A stretch of DNA of 64,000 nt from Desulfuromonadaceae bacterium (GCA_028712075.1 JAQTQX010000002.1:124001-188000); one strand, 5' to 3'. Counted from the first letter of the stretch, positions 36,481 to 45,339 are shown. Numbers and translations: made by a program. Notes: a model not told the origin generated them from the sequence alone.

Positions 36481-39039
36481 ATGAAAATTAACAGAAGGGA
36501 TTTTTTGAAGGCGTCACTGGCAGCGGGGGTTATTGTCACCCTTGACGGACCGCTGTTCAACGCCCTGACTTTTGCCGCAGCGGAGGGTGGTGCCAAACCC
36601 GGTGCCTGGGTTCCCTCCACCTGCCAGGGGTGCACCGCCTGGTGCCCGGTCGAGTTTTTTGTACAAGGTGGAAGGATTGCCAAGGTACGTGGCAATCAGC
36701 TCAGCAAGGCCAACAATGGTTATTGCTGTCCCCGCGGGCACCTGATGATACAGCAGGCCTATGATCCGGACCGGATCAAGGTGCCGATGAAACGTACCAA
36801 TCATGTCAAGGGACGTGGAGTTGATCCGAAGTTTGTGCCGATCACTTGGGACGAGGCGCTGGATGCGATTGCCGACAAGATGATGGAGTTGCGCAAAAAT
36901 AACGAGCCGGAGAAGCTCATGTACATGCGTGGCCGGTATTCCCCCACCTCCACCGAACTGCTGTACGGCACCCTCCCCAAGATCTACGGCACCCCTAATT
37001 ATTTCTCACATAGCGCACTCTGCGCCGAAGCCGAGAAGATGGGGCCCGGTTATACACAAGGTTTTTTCGGTTATCGTGACTACGATCTGGCCAAGACTAC
37101 TTGCCTGGTAATCTGGGGAGCAGATCCTCTCAGTTCAAACCGTCAGGTGCCAAATGCCATCAACAAGTTCGGCGATATCCTTGATCACGGCAGCATCATA
37201 ACCATTGACCCCCGTCTCTCCACCGCTGCGGCCAAGGCCACGGAATGGCTCCCCATCAAGCCGGGCGAAGACGGTGCCCTGGCTGCCGCCCTTGGCCATG
37301 TCCTGTTGACAGAAGGGATGTGGAGCAAGGATTTCGTTGGTGATTTCAAGGACGGCAAGAACCTCTTCAAAACCGGCGCTACAGTCGATGAAAACGCCTT
37401 CGTGGAGAAACAGACCCACGGCCTCGTCAAATACTGGAATATCGAACTGAAGGACAAAACCCCGGCCTGGGCAGCCAAGATCACCCTGATCCCGGAAGAG
37501 CAGATCATCCGCGCGGCACATATGATGGGAAAATCTGGTTCCAAAACCGCCGTATGGATGGGCCCCGGTGTGGCTATGACCCCCCGCGGCACCTATGCGG
37601 CCATGGCGGTCTACGCCCTGAACGGCATACTCGGCTCCGTCGAGACCGAGGGGGGCGTGTTCCAGAGTTCCAGCGCCCCGGTGGAGGCGTTTCCCAAGCC
37701 GGACAAGTTTATAGATGAGCTGGCCAAGCATCACGGCCACGGCAAGAAGATCGACGGCCGCGGTGCCAAGGACATGCCGGCCATGATGAAGGCAAAGCCG
37801 GGAAGTGGTGTGATCACCAATAACGTTGCCAACGCACTGCTGAAAAATCCTGAATCCATCAAGGTATTCCTCAGCACCTGGAGTAACTTCGTCTTTTCGG
37901 GTACCGGCTCCCAACGCTGGGAAAAGGCCATGGAAAAGATTCCCTTTTTCGTCCATATGGTCACCAATGCCGCCGAGATGACCCAGTATGCCGACATCGT
38001 ACTTCCGGCAACTTTTGGCCCCGTTGAAAAACTCTCGATCATTACCAATATGGCCAATCTGCATGGCCACATGTCCATCCAGCAGCCGGTAATCAAGCCG
38101 CTCTGGCAGGTCAAGGCAGAAGAGACCGAGGTAATGTGGCTTCTCGCCGAAAAGCTAAAGACCAAGGGGTTTGCCAACCTGTATGATTACTACGCCTCCT
38201 TTGAAGACCCGGAAAGCAAGAAAAAGCCGACTACTGCAGCCGAATTTGCTTTGATAGCCGCCAAAATCTCCAGCCAGAAGGTTTGGGACGGAAAGGAGAA
38301 GATGAAGGGGGATCAGATCGCCGGATGGGAGGATTTCAGGAAGAAGGGCATCTACAATACCGAGACCTATAAATACAAGAAACACTGGGGCAAGGAGAAT
38401 TCCGAGACCAAGAAGTTTGAGGGCAAGTTCAAGACCGAGACCACAAAGTTCGAGTTCTACAGCGAGACCATGAAAAAAGCCCTTGGCGAGCATGCCAAAA
38501 AGCATAACACCACCATTGACGATATTCTCAAGGTCAGCGGTTACGAGGCACAGGGTGAGTTGGCCTTCGTGCCGCATTACGAATCTCCCAAGCGTCACGG
38601 CAGCCAGGCAGAGTACCCGTTTACCTTCATCGACCACAAGTCCCGTCTCAACCGCGAGGGTCGCAGCCAGAACACACCCTGGTATCAGGAGTTCAAAAAG
38701 GTTGACGTGGGGGACAAGAGCTGGGATGACGTGGCCAAGATCAATCCCATAGATGCCAAAAAGCTTGGGATCAAGAACGGCGACACTATTCGTCTCACCT
38801 CAACCACTGGCAGTATCGTCACCAAAGCCCGTTTATGGGAAGGGGTTCGCCCCGGTACGGTCGCCAAGTGTTACGGCCAGGGGCACTGGGCTTACGGCCG
38901 CGTCGCTGCCAAGGATTATGCCAAGGCCAAGCCGCGTGGCGGCAATAACAACGAGCTTCTGGTTGATGACTACGACCGTCTGAGCGGCGCAACCGCCCGT
39001 AACGGCGGTTTTACCGGAGTTAAAATCGAAAAGGCATAG
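36481..39039 (+). CDS. arrA: Respiratory arsenate reductase, molybdopterin subunit
   Basis: Periplasmic Mo-bis-MGD enzyme (852 residues) that reduces arsenate to arsenite during anaerobic respiration. A Tat leader (NRRDFLKA, residues 4-11) is followed by the [4Fe-4S] cysteines C48-x2-C51-x3-C55-x27-C83. The substrate-site motif RGRY (150-153) and the Mo-ligand block HSALCAEAEK (Cys181, Ser178, Lys186, then Tyr198) match residues known to line the arsenate pocket of ArrA. Arsenite oxidases of the ArxA type have a GRGWG motif instead. Length equals known ArrA. Thiosulfate/polysulfide reductases are the main alternative but lack this residue set. Strong AAAGGAGG site upstream. Confidence 0.9.
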   Translation: MKINRRDFLKASLAAGVIVTLDGPLFNALTFAAAEGGAKPGAWVPSTCQGCTAWCPVEFFVQGGRIAKVRGNQLSKANNGYCCPRGHLMIQQAYDPDRIKVPMKRTNHVKGRGVDPKFVPITWDEALDAIADKMMELRKNNEPEKLMYMRGRYSPTSTELLYGTLPKIYGTPNYFSHSALCAEAEKMGPGYTQGFFGYRDYDLAKTTCLVIWGADPLSSNRQVPNAINKFGDILDHGSIITIDPRLSTAAAKATEWLPIKPGEDGALAAALGHVLLTEGMWSKDFVGDFKDGKNLFKTGATVDENAFVEKQTHGLVKYWNIELKDKTPAWAAKITLIPEEQIIRAAHMMGKSGSKTAVWMGPGVAMTPRGTYAAMAVYALNGILGSVETEGGVFQSSSAPVEAFPKPDKFIDELAKHHGHGKKIDGRGAKDMPAMMKAKPGSGVITNNVANALLKNPESIKVFLSTWSNFVFSGTGSQRWEKAMEKIPFFVHMVTNAAEMTQYADIVLPATFGPVEKLSIITNMANLHGHMSIQQPVIKPLWQVKAEETEVMWLLAEKLKTKGFANLYDYYASFEDPESKKKPTTAAEFALIAAKISSQKVWDGKEKMKGDQIAGWEDFRKKGIYNTETYKYKKHWGKENSETKKFEGKFKTETTKFEFYSETMKKALGEHAKKHNTTIDDILKVSGYEAQGELAFVPHYESPKRHGSQAEYPFTFIDHKSRLNREGRSQNTPWYQEFKKVDVGDKSWDDVAKINPIDAKKLGIKNGDTIRLTSTTGSIVTKARLWEGVRPGTVAKCYGQGHWAYGRVAAKDYAKAKPRGGNNNELLVDDYDRLSGATARNGGFTGVKIEKA

Positions 39040-39056
39040 GAAGGGGGGACACTTAA

Positions 39057-39887
39057 ATGGCAAAACAATATGGAATGGTCATAGATTTACAAAAATGTGT
39101 GGGTTGCGGGGCGTGCGCTTTGGCCTGCAAGACCGAAAACAACACCCAGGGGAGAAATCGTGGACAGACCTTTAATTGGGCCGATTTCTATATCAGGGAA
39201 GAAGGTACGTTTCCGAACATCATTGCCGAAACCATCCCGACCCGCTGCAATCATTGCAGTGATCCGGAATGCATAAAGCCCTGCCCGAAACCACAGGCTT
39301 TATACAAATCAGAGGAAGGCCTTACCCTGTACAATTACAGATACTGCATCCAATGCAAGAAGTGTCAGGAAAAGTGCCCGTATAGCGCCGTGAATGTGGA
39401 CAAGCAAAATGCGCAATATAGCGTTATCAGCTATAATGAGGTAGGTGTGGAGGTCAATGAGTTCTACAAGGATAAAACCGAGCTGATCAAGGGATGCACC
39501 GCATCAGGTGCTGAAGTGGCCAAGGCGGTTGGCATGACTCCTCCCAACCGGAACGAGTATGCGTTCAAAGATGGTAAGAATCCCCATGACTCGAAACTGT
39601 CACGGGGCAAAGGCGAGATGAAGGATGTGCGCAGTGGCGGCTGGGTTGAAAAATGCACCTTCTGTATCCACCGCATCAGGAACGGCGAGCAGCCCTATTG
39701 CGTTGTTGCCTGCCCAGCCAAGGCCAGAACGGCTGGAGATATCAACGACCCTGCCAGTGATGTGAGCCAGCTTATCAAGAAGTATAAACCGGCACGACTG
39801 AAAAACAACAAGGGCGAGTACCTGAAAGCAGATGAAAAAGGGACACAGCCCAACAACTATTACATCAGAAGCTATAAAAAAGTGTAG
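39057..39887 (+). CDS. arrB: Respiratory arsenate reductase, iron-sulfur subunit
   Basis: A 276-residue ferredoxin-type subunit with four [4Fe-4S] cluster motifs: CVGCGACALACKTEN, CNHCSDPECIKPCPK, CIQCKKCQEKCPY and the split CTFCIHR ... CVVACPAKAR. No Tat leader of its own, so it should be exported with ArrA by hitch-hiking. It passes electrons from the cytochrome to ArrA. The region between the third and fourth motifs (about 110-190) is longer than in typical ArrB. It starts 17 nt after arrA. Confidence 0.92.
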   Translation: MAKQYGMVIDLQKCVGCGACALACKTENNTQGRNRGQTFNWADFYIREEGTFPNIIAETIPTRCNHCSDPECIKPCPKPQALYKSEEGLTLYNYRYCIQCKKCQEKCPYSAVNVDKQNAQYSVISYNEVGVEVNEFYKDKTELIKGCTASGAEVAKAVGMTPPNRNEYAFKDGKNPHDSKLSRGKGEMKDVRSGGWVEKCTFCIHRIRNGEQPYCVVACPAKARTAGDINDPASDVSQLIKKYKPARLKNNKGEYLKADEKGTQPNNYYIRSYKKV

Positions 39888-39898
39888 ACTGTCTGTAT

Positions 39899-39923
39899 GG
39901 GGCGGGCGTTTGTTACCCGCCCC
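39899..39923 (+). repeat. GC-rich hairpin between arrB and the chaperone gene
   Basis: GGGGCGGG and CCCGCCCC form a perfect 8-bp stem around a 9-nt loop. No T-run follows, so it is not a classic terminator. It may protect or cleave the mRNA so that the chaperone is made at a lower level than ArrAB. Confidence 0.55.
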
Positions 39924-39963
39924 AACTATTGTAAGCCAAGCGACAACCTAACTGGGGAATTCC

Positions 39964-40596
39964 ATGCAAAATTGCGATTGTACTGTACACGAATTGATGA
40001 GGGGTGAGTGTTTTCGCTTTCTGGCCGCCTGTTTCTACCAACCAAAGAAAGAAAACCTTTGTGCGGAAAATTTTCTTTCTACCCTAGTTGAGAATCTGCA
40101 GGAGATCTGCCCTGATGCCGCATCGGCCGCCCAGCGTATGCAGGAGAGTCTGGCCACATATTCTGAAGAAGAGTTGAACGTGGAATATGCACGGCTTTTC
40201 GTTGGACCATTCGGACTGAAAGCGCCACCGTATGGTTCGATATACCTGGATAATGATCATACGGTAATGGGGCCATCCACCCTGGCAACGATAGAGTTCT
40301 ACGAGCAGGAGGGACTTGCCAGAGACGATAGTTTTCATGAGCTACCTGACCACATCGTAGTTGAGCTTGAGTTCTTGTATTTTCTCAGTTATCGACAGGT
40401 GGAGGCTATTCAGAAGGGCGAGATGGAACTGGCTGATACATACAGGCAGAAGCAAAATCAGTTTCTAGATTGCTTCCCTGTTAAGTGGGTACCCTCGTTT
40501 TGTACTCTCATGCAGAACGAAACTGATAACCAATTTTACAGTGCTTTATCAGATTGTGTGAATATATTCATTCAGGCATCTGTGACAGGTGATTAG
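39964..40596 (+). CDS. arrD: TorD/DmsD-family molybdoenzyme chaperone (ArrD)
   Basis: A 210-residue all-helical chaperone of the TorD/NarJ family that protects the apo-enzyme and its Tat leader until cofactor insertion. Typical motifs: LNVEYARLFVGPFGLKAPPYGSIYL (binding groove), MGPSTLATIEFYEQEGL and the signature ELPDHIVVELEFLYFL. It is cytoplasmic. It follows arrB after a hairpin, a position like arrD in other arr operons. Specificity for ArrA is inferred from context. Confidence 0.88.
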   Translation: MQNCDCTVHELMRGECFRFLAACFYQPKKENLCAENFLSTLVENLQEICPDAASAAQRMQESLATYSEEELNVEYARLFVGPFGLKAPPYGSIYLDNDHTVMGPSTLATIEFYEQEGLARDDSFHELPDHIVVELEFLYFLSYRQVEAIQKGEMELADTYRQKQNQFLDCFPVKWVPSFCTLMQNETDNQFYSALSDCVNIFIQASVTGD

Positions 40597-40641
40597 GTGT
40601 CTATTGGGATTAAGGGATCCGTGGTGGTCGAGAAAGGGGCT

Positions 40642-40758
40642 ATGAGTGCAATGAAAAAGTTCTCAGCGAACATTAAGATCCGGCATTGTCACGCAATAAA
40701 GCCACTGATAACAACCCACCCAAAGCGTGTTGCGGTTAGTTTGCCCGTGAATCCATGA
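40642..40758 (+). CDS. Small ORF overlapping the moaA start
   Basis: A 38-codon frame starting at ATG 40642 (GAGAAAGGGG just before it; alternative ATG at 40651). It ends with a TGA that overlaps the moaA ATG in the ATGA form. The peptide is basic and contains one HCH. moaA has no ribosome-binding site of its own, so translation of this frame may be needed to start moaA. No homology is recognised and it could be chance. Confidence 0.3.
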   Translation: MSAMKKFSANIKIRHCHAIKPLITTHPKRVAVSLPVNP

Positions 40759-41735
40759 AGCTAACTGACTCCCTTGGGAGAAACATAAACTATCTGCGCC
40801 TGTCGGTAACGGACCGCTGCAACATGCGCTGTTTCTACTGTATGCCCAAGGAAGGTATCATAAACAAGGGACATGCTGCGGTACTGACGTATGAAGAGCT
40901 GCTGCTGATTGCAGAAACCGCCGTGAAAATCGGAATAGAGAAGATTCGTATTACCGGTGGAGAACCACTGGTGCGGGCCGGTATCGTCACTTTCATTGAG
41001 AAATTGTCCTCAATCTCCGGACTCAGACACCTGGCACTGACCACCAACGGCTTGCAGCTGGAAGATATGGCCGGTGACTTATTTAAAGCCGGGGTACAGC
41101 GGTTGAACGTCAGCCTTGATTCTCTCAACTCACGGACCTTTAGAGATATCACCCGTGGTGGCAATTTAAAGAAGGTGCTGGCTGGCCTAACTACCGCAGA
41201 GCAGGTCGGTTTTCCACCTCCTAAAATCAATTGCGTCATTATGCGTGGAGTCAACGATGCTGAAATACTTGACTTTGCCGATATGACTCTTTCCTATGGC
41301 AATTCAATCCGCTTTATAGAGTATATGCCCGCAGTTAAGGAAGATGAGTGGCAGCGCTATTGTATATCTGGAGAAGAAATCCTCGAACGGATTGCCGGTC
41401 GGTACACGCTTGACCAGGTAGACAAAGGGCCATTTGCTGGTCCGTCACGCGATTTTAGAATCCCGGGAGCACGCGGCAGCATCGGCATCATCACGGCGGT
41501 TTCCGGTCATTTTTGCAGCGATTGCAACCGCATCCGGGTTACCTCTACTGGTCAGGCCAAGGGTTGCCTCTTTGCAGATGCAAAAACAGACTTAATTCCC
41601 TGGTTGCGGCCACCGGATCGCGAAGGATTGGCTGCGGTGCTGAAGTCCATTGTTTCTTCCAAACCCGAACGGCACGATATCTCGCAGGACGGCTATACCC
41701 ATACGAATTTCACGATGTCGCAGGTCGGAGGATAA
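40755..41735 (+). CDS. moaA: GTP 3',8-cyclase MoaA
   Basis: Radical-SAM enzyme (326 residues) for the first step of molybdopterin synthesis from GTP. The N-terminal cluster motif is CNMRCFYCMPKEG, the ITGGEPLVRAG block is present, and the C-terminal second cluster is in HFCSDCNRIRVTSTGQAKGCLF. It ends with the conserved NFTMSQVGG, a GG-terminus needed for activity. It is complete, unlike the fragment at 29490. About 4 nt before the MOSC gene. Confidence 0.96.
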   Translation: MKLTDSLGRNINYLRLSVTDRCNMRCFYCMPKEGIINKGHAAVLTYEELLLIAETAVKIGIEKIRITGGEPLVRAGIVTFIEKLSSISGLRHLALTTNGLQLEDMAGDLFKAGVQRLNVSLDSLNSRTFRDITRGGNLKKVLAGLTTAEQVGFPPPKINCVIMRGVNDAEILDFADMTLSYGNSIRFIEYMPAVKEDEWQRYCISGEEILERIAGRYTLDQVDKGPFAGPSRDFRIPGARGSIGIITAVSGHFCSDCNRIRVTSTGQAKGCLFADAKTDLIPWLRPPDREGLAAVLKSIVSSKPERHDISQDGYTHTNFTMSQVGG

Positions 41736-41739
41736 CGAG

Positions 41740-42174
41740 ATGGCTCAGGTGTTGGCAGTCTGTATCAGCGAGAACAAAGGTGAGCGCAAGAAACCGGTCG
41801 ATTCAGTGGAATTGCGTGTGAACCACGGCATAGTGGGGGACGCCCATGCCGGTGATTGGCACCGCCAAGTAAGCCTGTTGGCTCAGGAAAGTATCGACAA
41901 GATGCGGGCACTGGGACTGATTGTAAGTGCAGGAGATTTTGCAGAGAATATAACTACCAGCGGTATTGATCTGGTAAGTCTTCCGATAGGCTCTCGTCTG
42001 CAGATAGGAAAAACTTTGCTGGAAGTGACCCAGATCGGTAAGGAGTGTCATACCCGCTGTGCCATCTATTATCAGGCTGGTGATTGCGTCATGCCTAAAG
42101 AAGGAATTTTTACGAAAGTACTTCAGGGGGGAACAGTTGAACGGGGTGCCACAATTTTGAGTATTTCACAATGA
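41740..42174 (+). CDS. MOSC-domain protein
   Basis: A 144-residue stand-alone MOSC domain, a fold related to the molybdenum cofactor sulfurase C-terminus. Typical sequence: GIVGDAHAGDWHRQVSLLA, GDFAENITTSGIDL and the IGKECHTRCAIYYQAGDCVMPKEGIF block with conserved cysteines. Such proteins bind or deliver sulfur or metal in molybdenum cofactor handling, with the reaction not defined. Start at 41740 has GGAGGATAACGAG before it. It is cotranscribed with moaA and tatA. Confidence 0.88.
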   Translation: MAQVLAVCISENKGERKKPVDSVELRVNHGIVGDAHAGDWHRQVSLLAQESIDKMRALGLIVSAGDFAENITTSGIDLVSLPIGSRLQIGKTLLEVTQIGKECHTRCAIYYQAGDCVMPKEGIFTKVLQGGTVERGATILSISQ

Positions 42175-42207
42175 AAGGTAGTCTAAAAACTATTTGGAGG
42201 TACGTTC

Positions 42208-42384
42208 ATGTTTGGATTTGGCATGCCCGAAATAATCATTATTGGTGTTATTCTGCTCGTTGTTTTCGGTCCTGGCAAAATACCTCAACTGGGTTCGTCA
42301 CTTGGTAGTGCAATTAGAAACTTCCGCCAGTCATCTGAAGAAGGGACAAAGTCAATCAATAACGACATCAAAAGGGATGCTTGA
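42208..42384 (+). CDS. tatA: Twin-arginine translocase subunit TatA, second copy
   Basis: A 58-residue TatA-type protein: [21 protein letters not shown] helix, PGKIPQLGSSLG hinge, amphipathic helix and charged tail. It shares its first residues with the copy at 28062 but is only roughly half identical overall, so it is not a recent duplication. TTGGAGG lies upstream. It is followed at once by a fragment resembling the moeA start. Confidence 0.9.
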   Translation: MFGFGMPEIIIIGVILLVVFGPGKIPQLGSSLGSAIRNFRQSSEEGTKSINNDIKRDA

Positions 42385-42387
42385 ATC

Positions 42388-42480
42388 ATGGTGACTATTA
42401 ATGAAGCCCACCATATTGCCCGCTTGACACGACCTGGCCAACACTGGTACAGTATGATGCACAATTGCTGTACCGGATAG
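42388..42480 (+). pseudogene. moeA start remnant
   Basis: A 30-codon frame begins MVTINEAHHIA, comparable with the moeA start [11 protein letters not shown] at 28280 and likewise placed after a tatA. After about 11 residues resemblance ends and the frame stops at 42480, directly before a terminator. It is probably the stub of a second tatA-moeA pair; the similarity is short. Confidence 0.5.
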
Positions 42481-42493
42481 CACGTTATCGCAG

Positions 42494-42520
42494 GCCCCGG
42501 AAATTTCCGGGGCTTTTTTC
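42494..42520 (+). terminator. Rho-independent terminator ending the arsenate island
   Basis: GCCCCGGAAA and TTTCCGGGGC make a perfect 10-bp stem (the centre being palindromic) followed by TTTTTTC. It separates the molybdenum/Tat unit from the RNA helicase gene. Confidence 0.9.
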
Positions 42521-42544
42521 GTACCATCAGAAAGAAGGAGTATT

Positions 42545-43885
42545 ATGACGTTTCAAGAGTTCAAGTTGCACCCAGTTATTACCGCAGCAATCACAGAGGC
42601 CGGTTATGTGACACCGACCCCGATCCAGCAACAGGCCATACCAACGGTTATGCAGGGGCGCGATGTCATGGGGCTGGCCCAGACCGGCACCGGCAAAACT
42701 GCCGCGTTCGCACTGCCAATCCTGAACCGTCTCATTGATGGCGCACGCGGTCATGTTCGTGCCCTGATTGTCGCCCCGACACGTGAACTGGCCGAACAGA
42801 TTCACGAATCATTTGTCGACCTGGGACGGAAAACAAAAATCAAGAGTGTCACCATCTATGGCGGTGTTAACGCAAATCCACAGATTCAGGCGCTCAAAAA
42901 CGGCGTCGACATCGTGGTCGCCTGTCCGGGCCGCCTGCTGGACCATATTGCTCAAGGCACTATCGACCTTTCCCGTCTTGAAGTGCTGGTATTGGACGAG
43001 GCCGACCAGATGTTCGACATGGGCTTTCTTCCCGATATCCGCCGCATCCTGAAGCAAATCCCTGCCAAACGGCAGACGCTGCTCTTTTCGGCCACAATGC
43101 CGCCGGATATCAACAAGCTCGCTCAGGATATCCTGAGCGAGCCGGTCACGGTTCAGGTCGGCAATACCGCACCACCTGTCACCGTGTCCCATGCCCTCTA
43201 TCCGGTGGAGCAGCATTTGAAAACGGCACTGCTCCTGGAGCTGCTGAAGCATACGGATACCGAATCGGTGCTGATATTCACCCGCACCAAACACCGTGCC
43301 AAACGTCTCGGTGAACAGCTGGAGAAAGCCGGTTACAAAGCCGCCTCGCTCCAGGGGAATCTGTCCCAGAACCGCCGCCAGGAAGCGCTGAACGGCTTTC
43401 GGGACGGGAGTTATCAGATTCTGGTCGCAACCGATATTGCCGCACGCGGCATCGATGTGTCGCAGATATCGCATGTCATCAACTATGACATTCCGGATAC
43501 GCCGGAAGCGTACGTGCACCGTATCGGCCGTACCGGCCGTGCTGCCAAAAGCGGCGATGCCTTTACCATGGTTTGCAGCGAGGACGCCGTTATGGTTCGC
43601 ACCATAGAGAAAAAACTGGGTTCTCCGCTGGAACGGCGTACCGTTAATGGTTTCGACTACACCATCCCGGCGCCGAAAAAAGATGCCGAGTTCGCCCGTC
43701 CACCGCGCGAACCGCGAGGACCCCGTAAGACGGTTGCTCCGAAAACAGGTTCCGGAGGATCCATCAACCCGTTCAAGGGAGAGCATCCCGGCAGTAAACC
43801 AGCGGGACGGCCACAGCAGAGTCGACCGGGGGCAGCGGGTGGAGCTCCGAAAACCGTATTCAACAGCTCACGGCGTGGAAAATAG
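42545..43885 (+). CDS. rhlE: DEAD-box RNA helicase (RhlE type)
   Basis: ATP-dependent RNA helicase of 446 residues. It carries the Q motif (PTPIQQQAIP), motif I AQTGTGKTAAF, Ia APTRELAEQI, motif II LDEADQMFDMGF, motif III SATMP, motif IV VLIFTRTK, motif V ATDIAARGIDV and motif VI HRIGRTGRA. A basic, proline- and glycine-rich tail of about 75 residues follows the core. Likely role in ribosome assembly or RNA turnover at low temperature. AAGAAGGAG precedes the start. Confidence 0.95.
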   Translation: MTFQEFKLHPVITAAITEAGYVTPTPIQQQAIPTVMQGRDVMGLAQTGTGKTAAFALPILNRLIDGARGHVRALIVAPTRELAEQIHESFVDLGRKTKIKSVTIYGGVNANPQIQALKNGVDIVVACPGRLLDHIAQGTIDLSRLEVLVLDEADQMFDMGFLPDIRRILKQIPAKRQTLLFSATMPPDINKLAQDILSEPVTVQVGNTAPPVTVSHALYPVEQHLKTALLLELLKHTDTESVLIFTRTKHRAKRLGEQLEKAGYKAASLQGNLSQNRRQEALNGFRDGSYQILVATDIAARGIDVSQISHVINYDIPDTPEAYVHRIGRTGRAAKSGDAFTMVCSEDAVMVRTIEKKLGSPLERRTVNGFDYTIPAPKKDAEFARPPREPRGPRKTVAPKTGSGGSINPFKGEHPGSKPAGRPQQSRPGAAGGAPKTVFNSSRRGK

Positions 43886-43918
43886 GCGCCGGGCAATCAA
43901 ACATCTCCGATAGCGCTT

Positions 43919-44800
43919 ATGGGCATTTCACACTATTCCTCTGTAGTTACCATGCCGCGTGCCGAAAAACCGTACCCCTCAATTGTCTCGTTTTTGAGCG
44001 AACGGTTTCCGGCGATTTCCCGGGACATCTGGGAACAGCGGATTGTGGCGGGAAAAGTACTGGATGAACATCAGAAGCCTGTTTCTTTGGACAGCAGTTA
44101 TGCCCCGTTGCGTCGCCTCTTCTATTTTCGCGAAGTTGATACGGAACCGGTTATCCCGTTTGCCGAAAAAATCCTGTATATCGATGACGAAATCCTGGTC
44201 GCCTGCAAGCCGCATTTTCTTCCTGTTACCCCCGGCGGACGCTATGTAGACGAATGTCTGCTGAACCGTCTGCGCCGCCACACCGGGATTGATGATCTGG
44301 TGCCGTTGCACCGCATTGACCGGGAAACCGCCGGACTGGTATTGTTTTCTGTCAACAGGAAGAGCAGGGGACGCTACGGCGAACTATTCCCGAATAGCCG
44401 CATCGAAAAGGAATATGCAGCGCTTGCGCGCTGTCTGCCGAATCAGACAACAGCTACATGGAATGTGGAGAACCGCATCGTGCGGGGAGAACCGTGGTTC
44501 CGGATGAAAAATGTGCCCGGTCCGGCAAATGCACGTTCCGTTATCAATCTGGTGGAAGTGAATGCTGAAAAGGCCCGCTTTATACTCTGGCCGCACACCG
44601 GTAAAACCCACCAGCTGCGCATCCACATGAGCAGTATCGGTTTCGGAATCATGAACGACCGCTATTATCCCGAACTGCATGCTGAGTGTGAAGATAACTT
44701 TGCCGCTCCGCTGCAGCTGGTCGCGCAGCGGCTTCGATTCAAGGATCCGGTGACCGGCCGCAACAGAGAATTTGTTTCTGAACGGGCATTATTATGGTAG
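43919..44800 (+). CDS. RluA-family pseudouridine synthase
   Basis: A 293-residue pseudouridine synthase. The catalytic aspartate lies in LVPLHRIDRETAGLVLFS, and the substrate-binding motifs LYIDDEILVACKPHFLPVTPGG and HTGKTHQLRIHM are intact. It modifies uridines in rRNA or tRNA; the exact site is not predictable. No strong ribosome-binding site precedes the ATG at 43919. It follows the helicase gene by 33 nt. Confidence 0.92.
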   Translation: MGISHYSSVVTMPRAEKPYPSIVSFLSERFPAISRDIWEQRIVAGKVLDEHQKPVSLDSSYAPLRRLFYFREVDTEPVIPFAEKILYIDDEILVACKPHFLPVTPGGRYVDECLLNRLRRHTGIDDLVPLHRIDRETAGLVLFSVNRKSRGRYGELFPNSRIEKEYAALARCLPNQTTATWNVENRIVRGEPWFRMKNVPGPANARSVINLVEVNAEKARFILWPHTGKTHQLRIHMSSIGFGIMNDRYYPELHAECEDNFAAPLQLVAQRLRFKDPVTGRNREFVSERALLW

Positions 44801-44841
44801 CGTAGCATGCGTACCGTTTATTCTATTCCGGAGGAAAACTG

Positions 44842-45339
44842 ATGAGAGCAGCAATTCTGACCCTGAGTGATAAGGGTTCCCGTGGTGAGAGGACTGATGA
44901 AGGCGGCCCCGCCCTCGCGGCCTGGCTGTCCGAGCGGGGCGTGACGACAGTTCAATCCCGTATTATTGCCGATGAATTCGAGCAGATTGTGGCGGTGCTG
45001 ACGGAATGGGCCGACAGCGATGCAGCTGATCTGCTCCTGACCACCGGCGGCACCGGTGTTTCGCCTCGTGATGTAACCCCCGAAGCGACACTCCAGGTTG
45101 TTGAACGTACAATACCGGGAATGGGTGAGCTGATGCGCCTCAAAAGTCTGGAAAAAACACCGATGGCGTCACTGTCCCGTTCGGTGGCCGGTATTCGCAA
45201 TCAGTCACTGATAATCAACCTCCCCGGCAGTCCCAAGGGTGCTCTGGAAAATCTGGAGGCGGTCTGGCCGGTTATCGGTCACGCGGTTGAGAAAATTCGC
45301 GGCGGTCAGGATGACTGCGGCGGCAGGTTTGACAGGTAG
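44842..45339 (+). CDS. mogA: Molybdopterin adenylyltransferase MogA/MoaB
   Basis: A 165-residue protein that adenylylates molybdopterin before MoeA adds molybdenum. The motifs LTLSDKGSRGERTDEGGP, LLTTGGTGVSPRDVTPEAT and LIINLPGSPKGALENLEAV are typical. AGGAGGAAAACTG lies upstream. It is separated from the island by two RNA-related genes, so it is probably the housekeeping copy. Confidence 0.93.
   Translation: MRAAILTLSDKGSRGERTDEGGPALAAWLSERGVTTVQSRIIADEFEQIVAVLTEWADSDAADLLLTTGGTGVSPRDVTPEATLQVVERTIPGMGELMRLKSLEKTPMASLSRSVAGIRNQSLIINLPGSPKGALENLEAVWPVIGHAVEKIRGGQDDCGGRFDR

Noticed and set aside
37135-38070. A 311-codon open frame antisense to arrA
   Set aside because: It lies wholly inside arrA on the other strand, has no recognisable domain and low-complexity composition; it is a by-product of GC-rich codon use.
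36481-39039. Arsenite oxidase ArxA or polysulfide/thiosulfate reductase
   Set aside because: RGRY replaces the ArxA GRGWG motif, and the arsenate-pocket residues and ArrB-type partner favour ArrA.
40597-40754. Molybdenum-cofactor riboswitch before moaA
   Set aside because: The conserved riboswitch blocks were not recognised in the 158-nt gap by eye; a covariance search would be decisive.
42809-43786. A 325-codon open frame antisense to the RNA helicase gene
   Set aside because: The plus strand encodes all helicase motifs here; the antisense frame has no motif or start signal.
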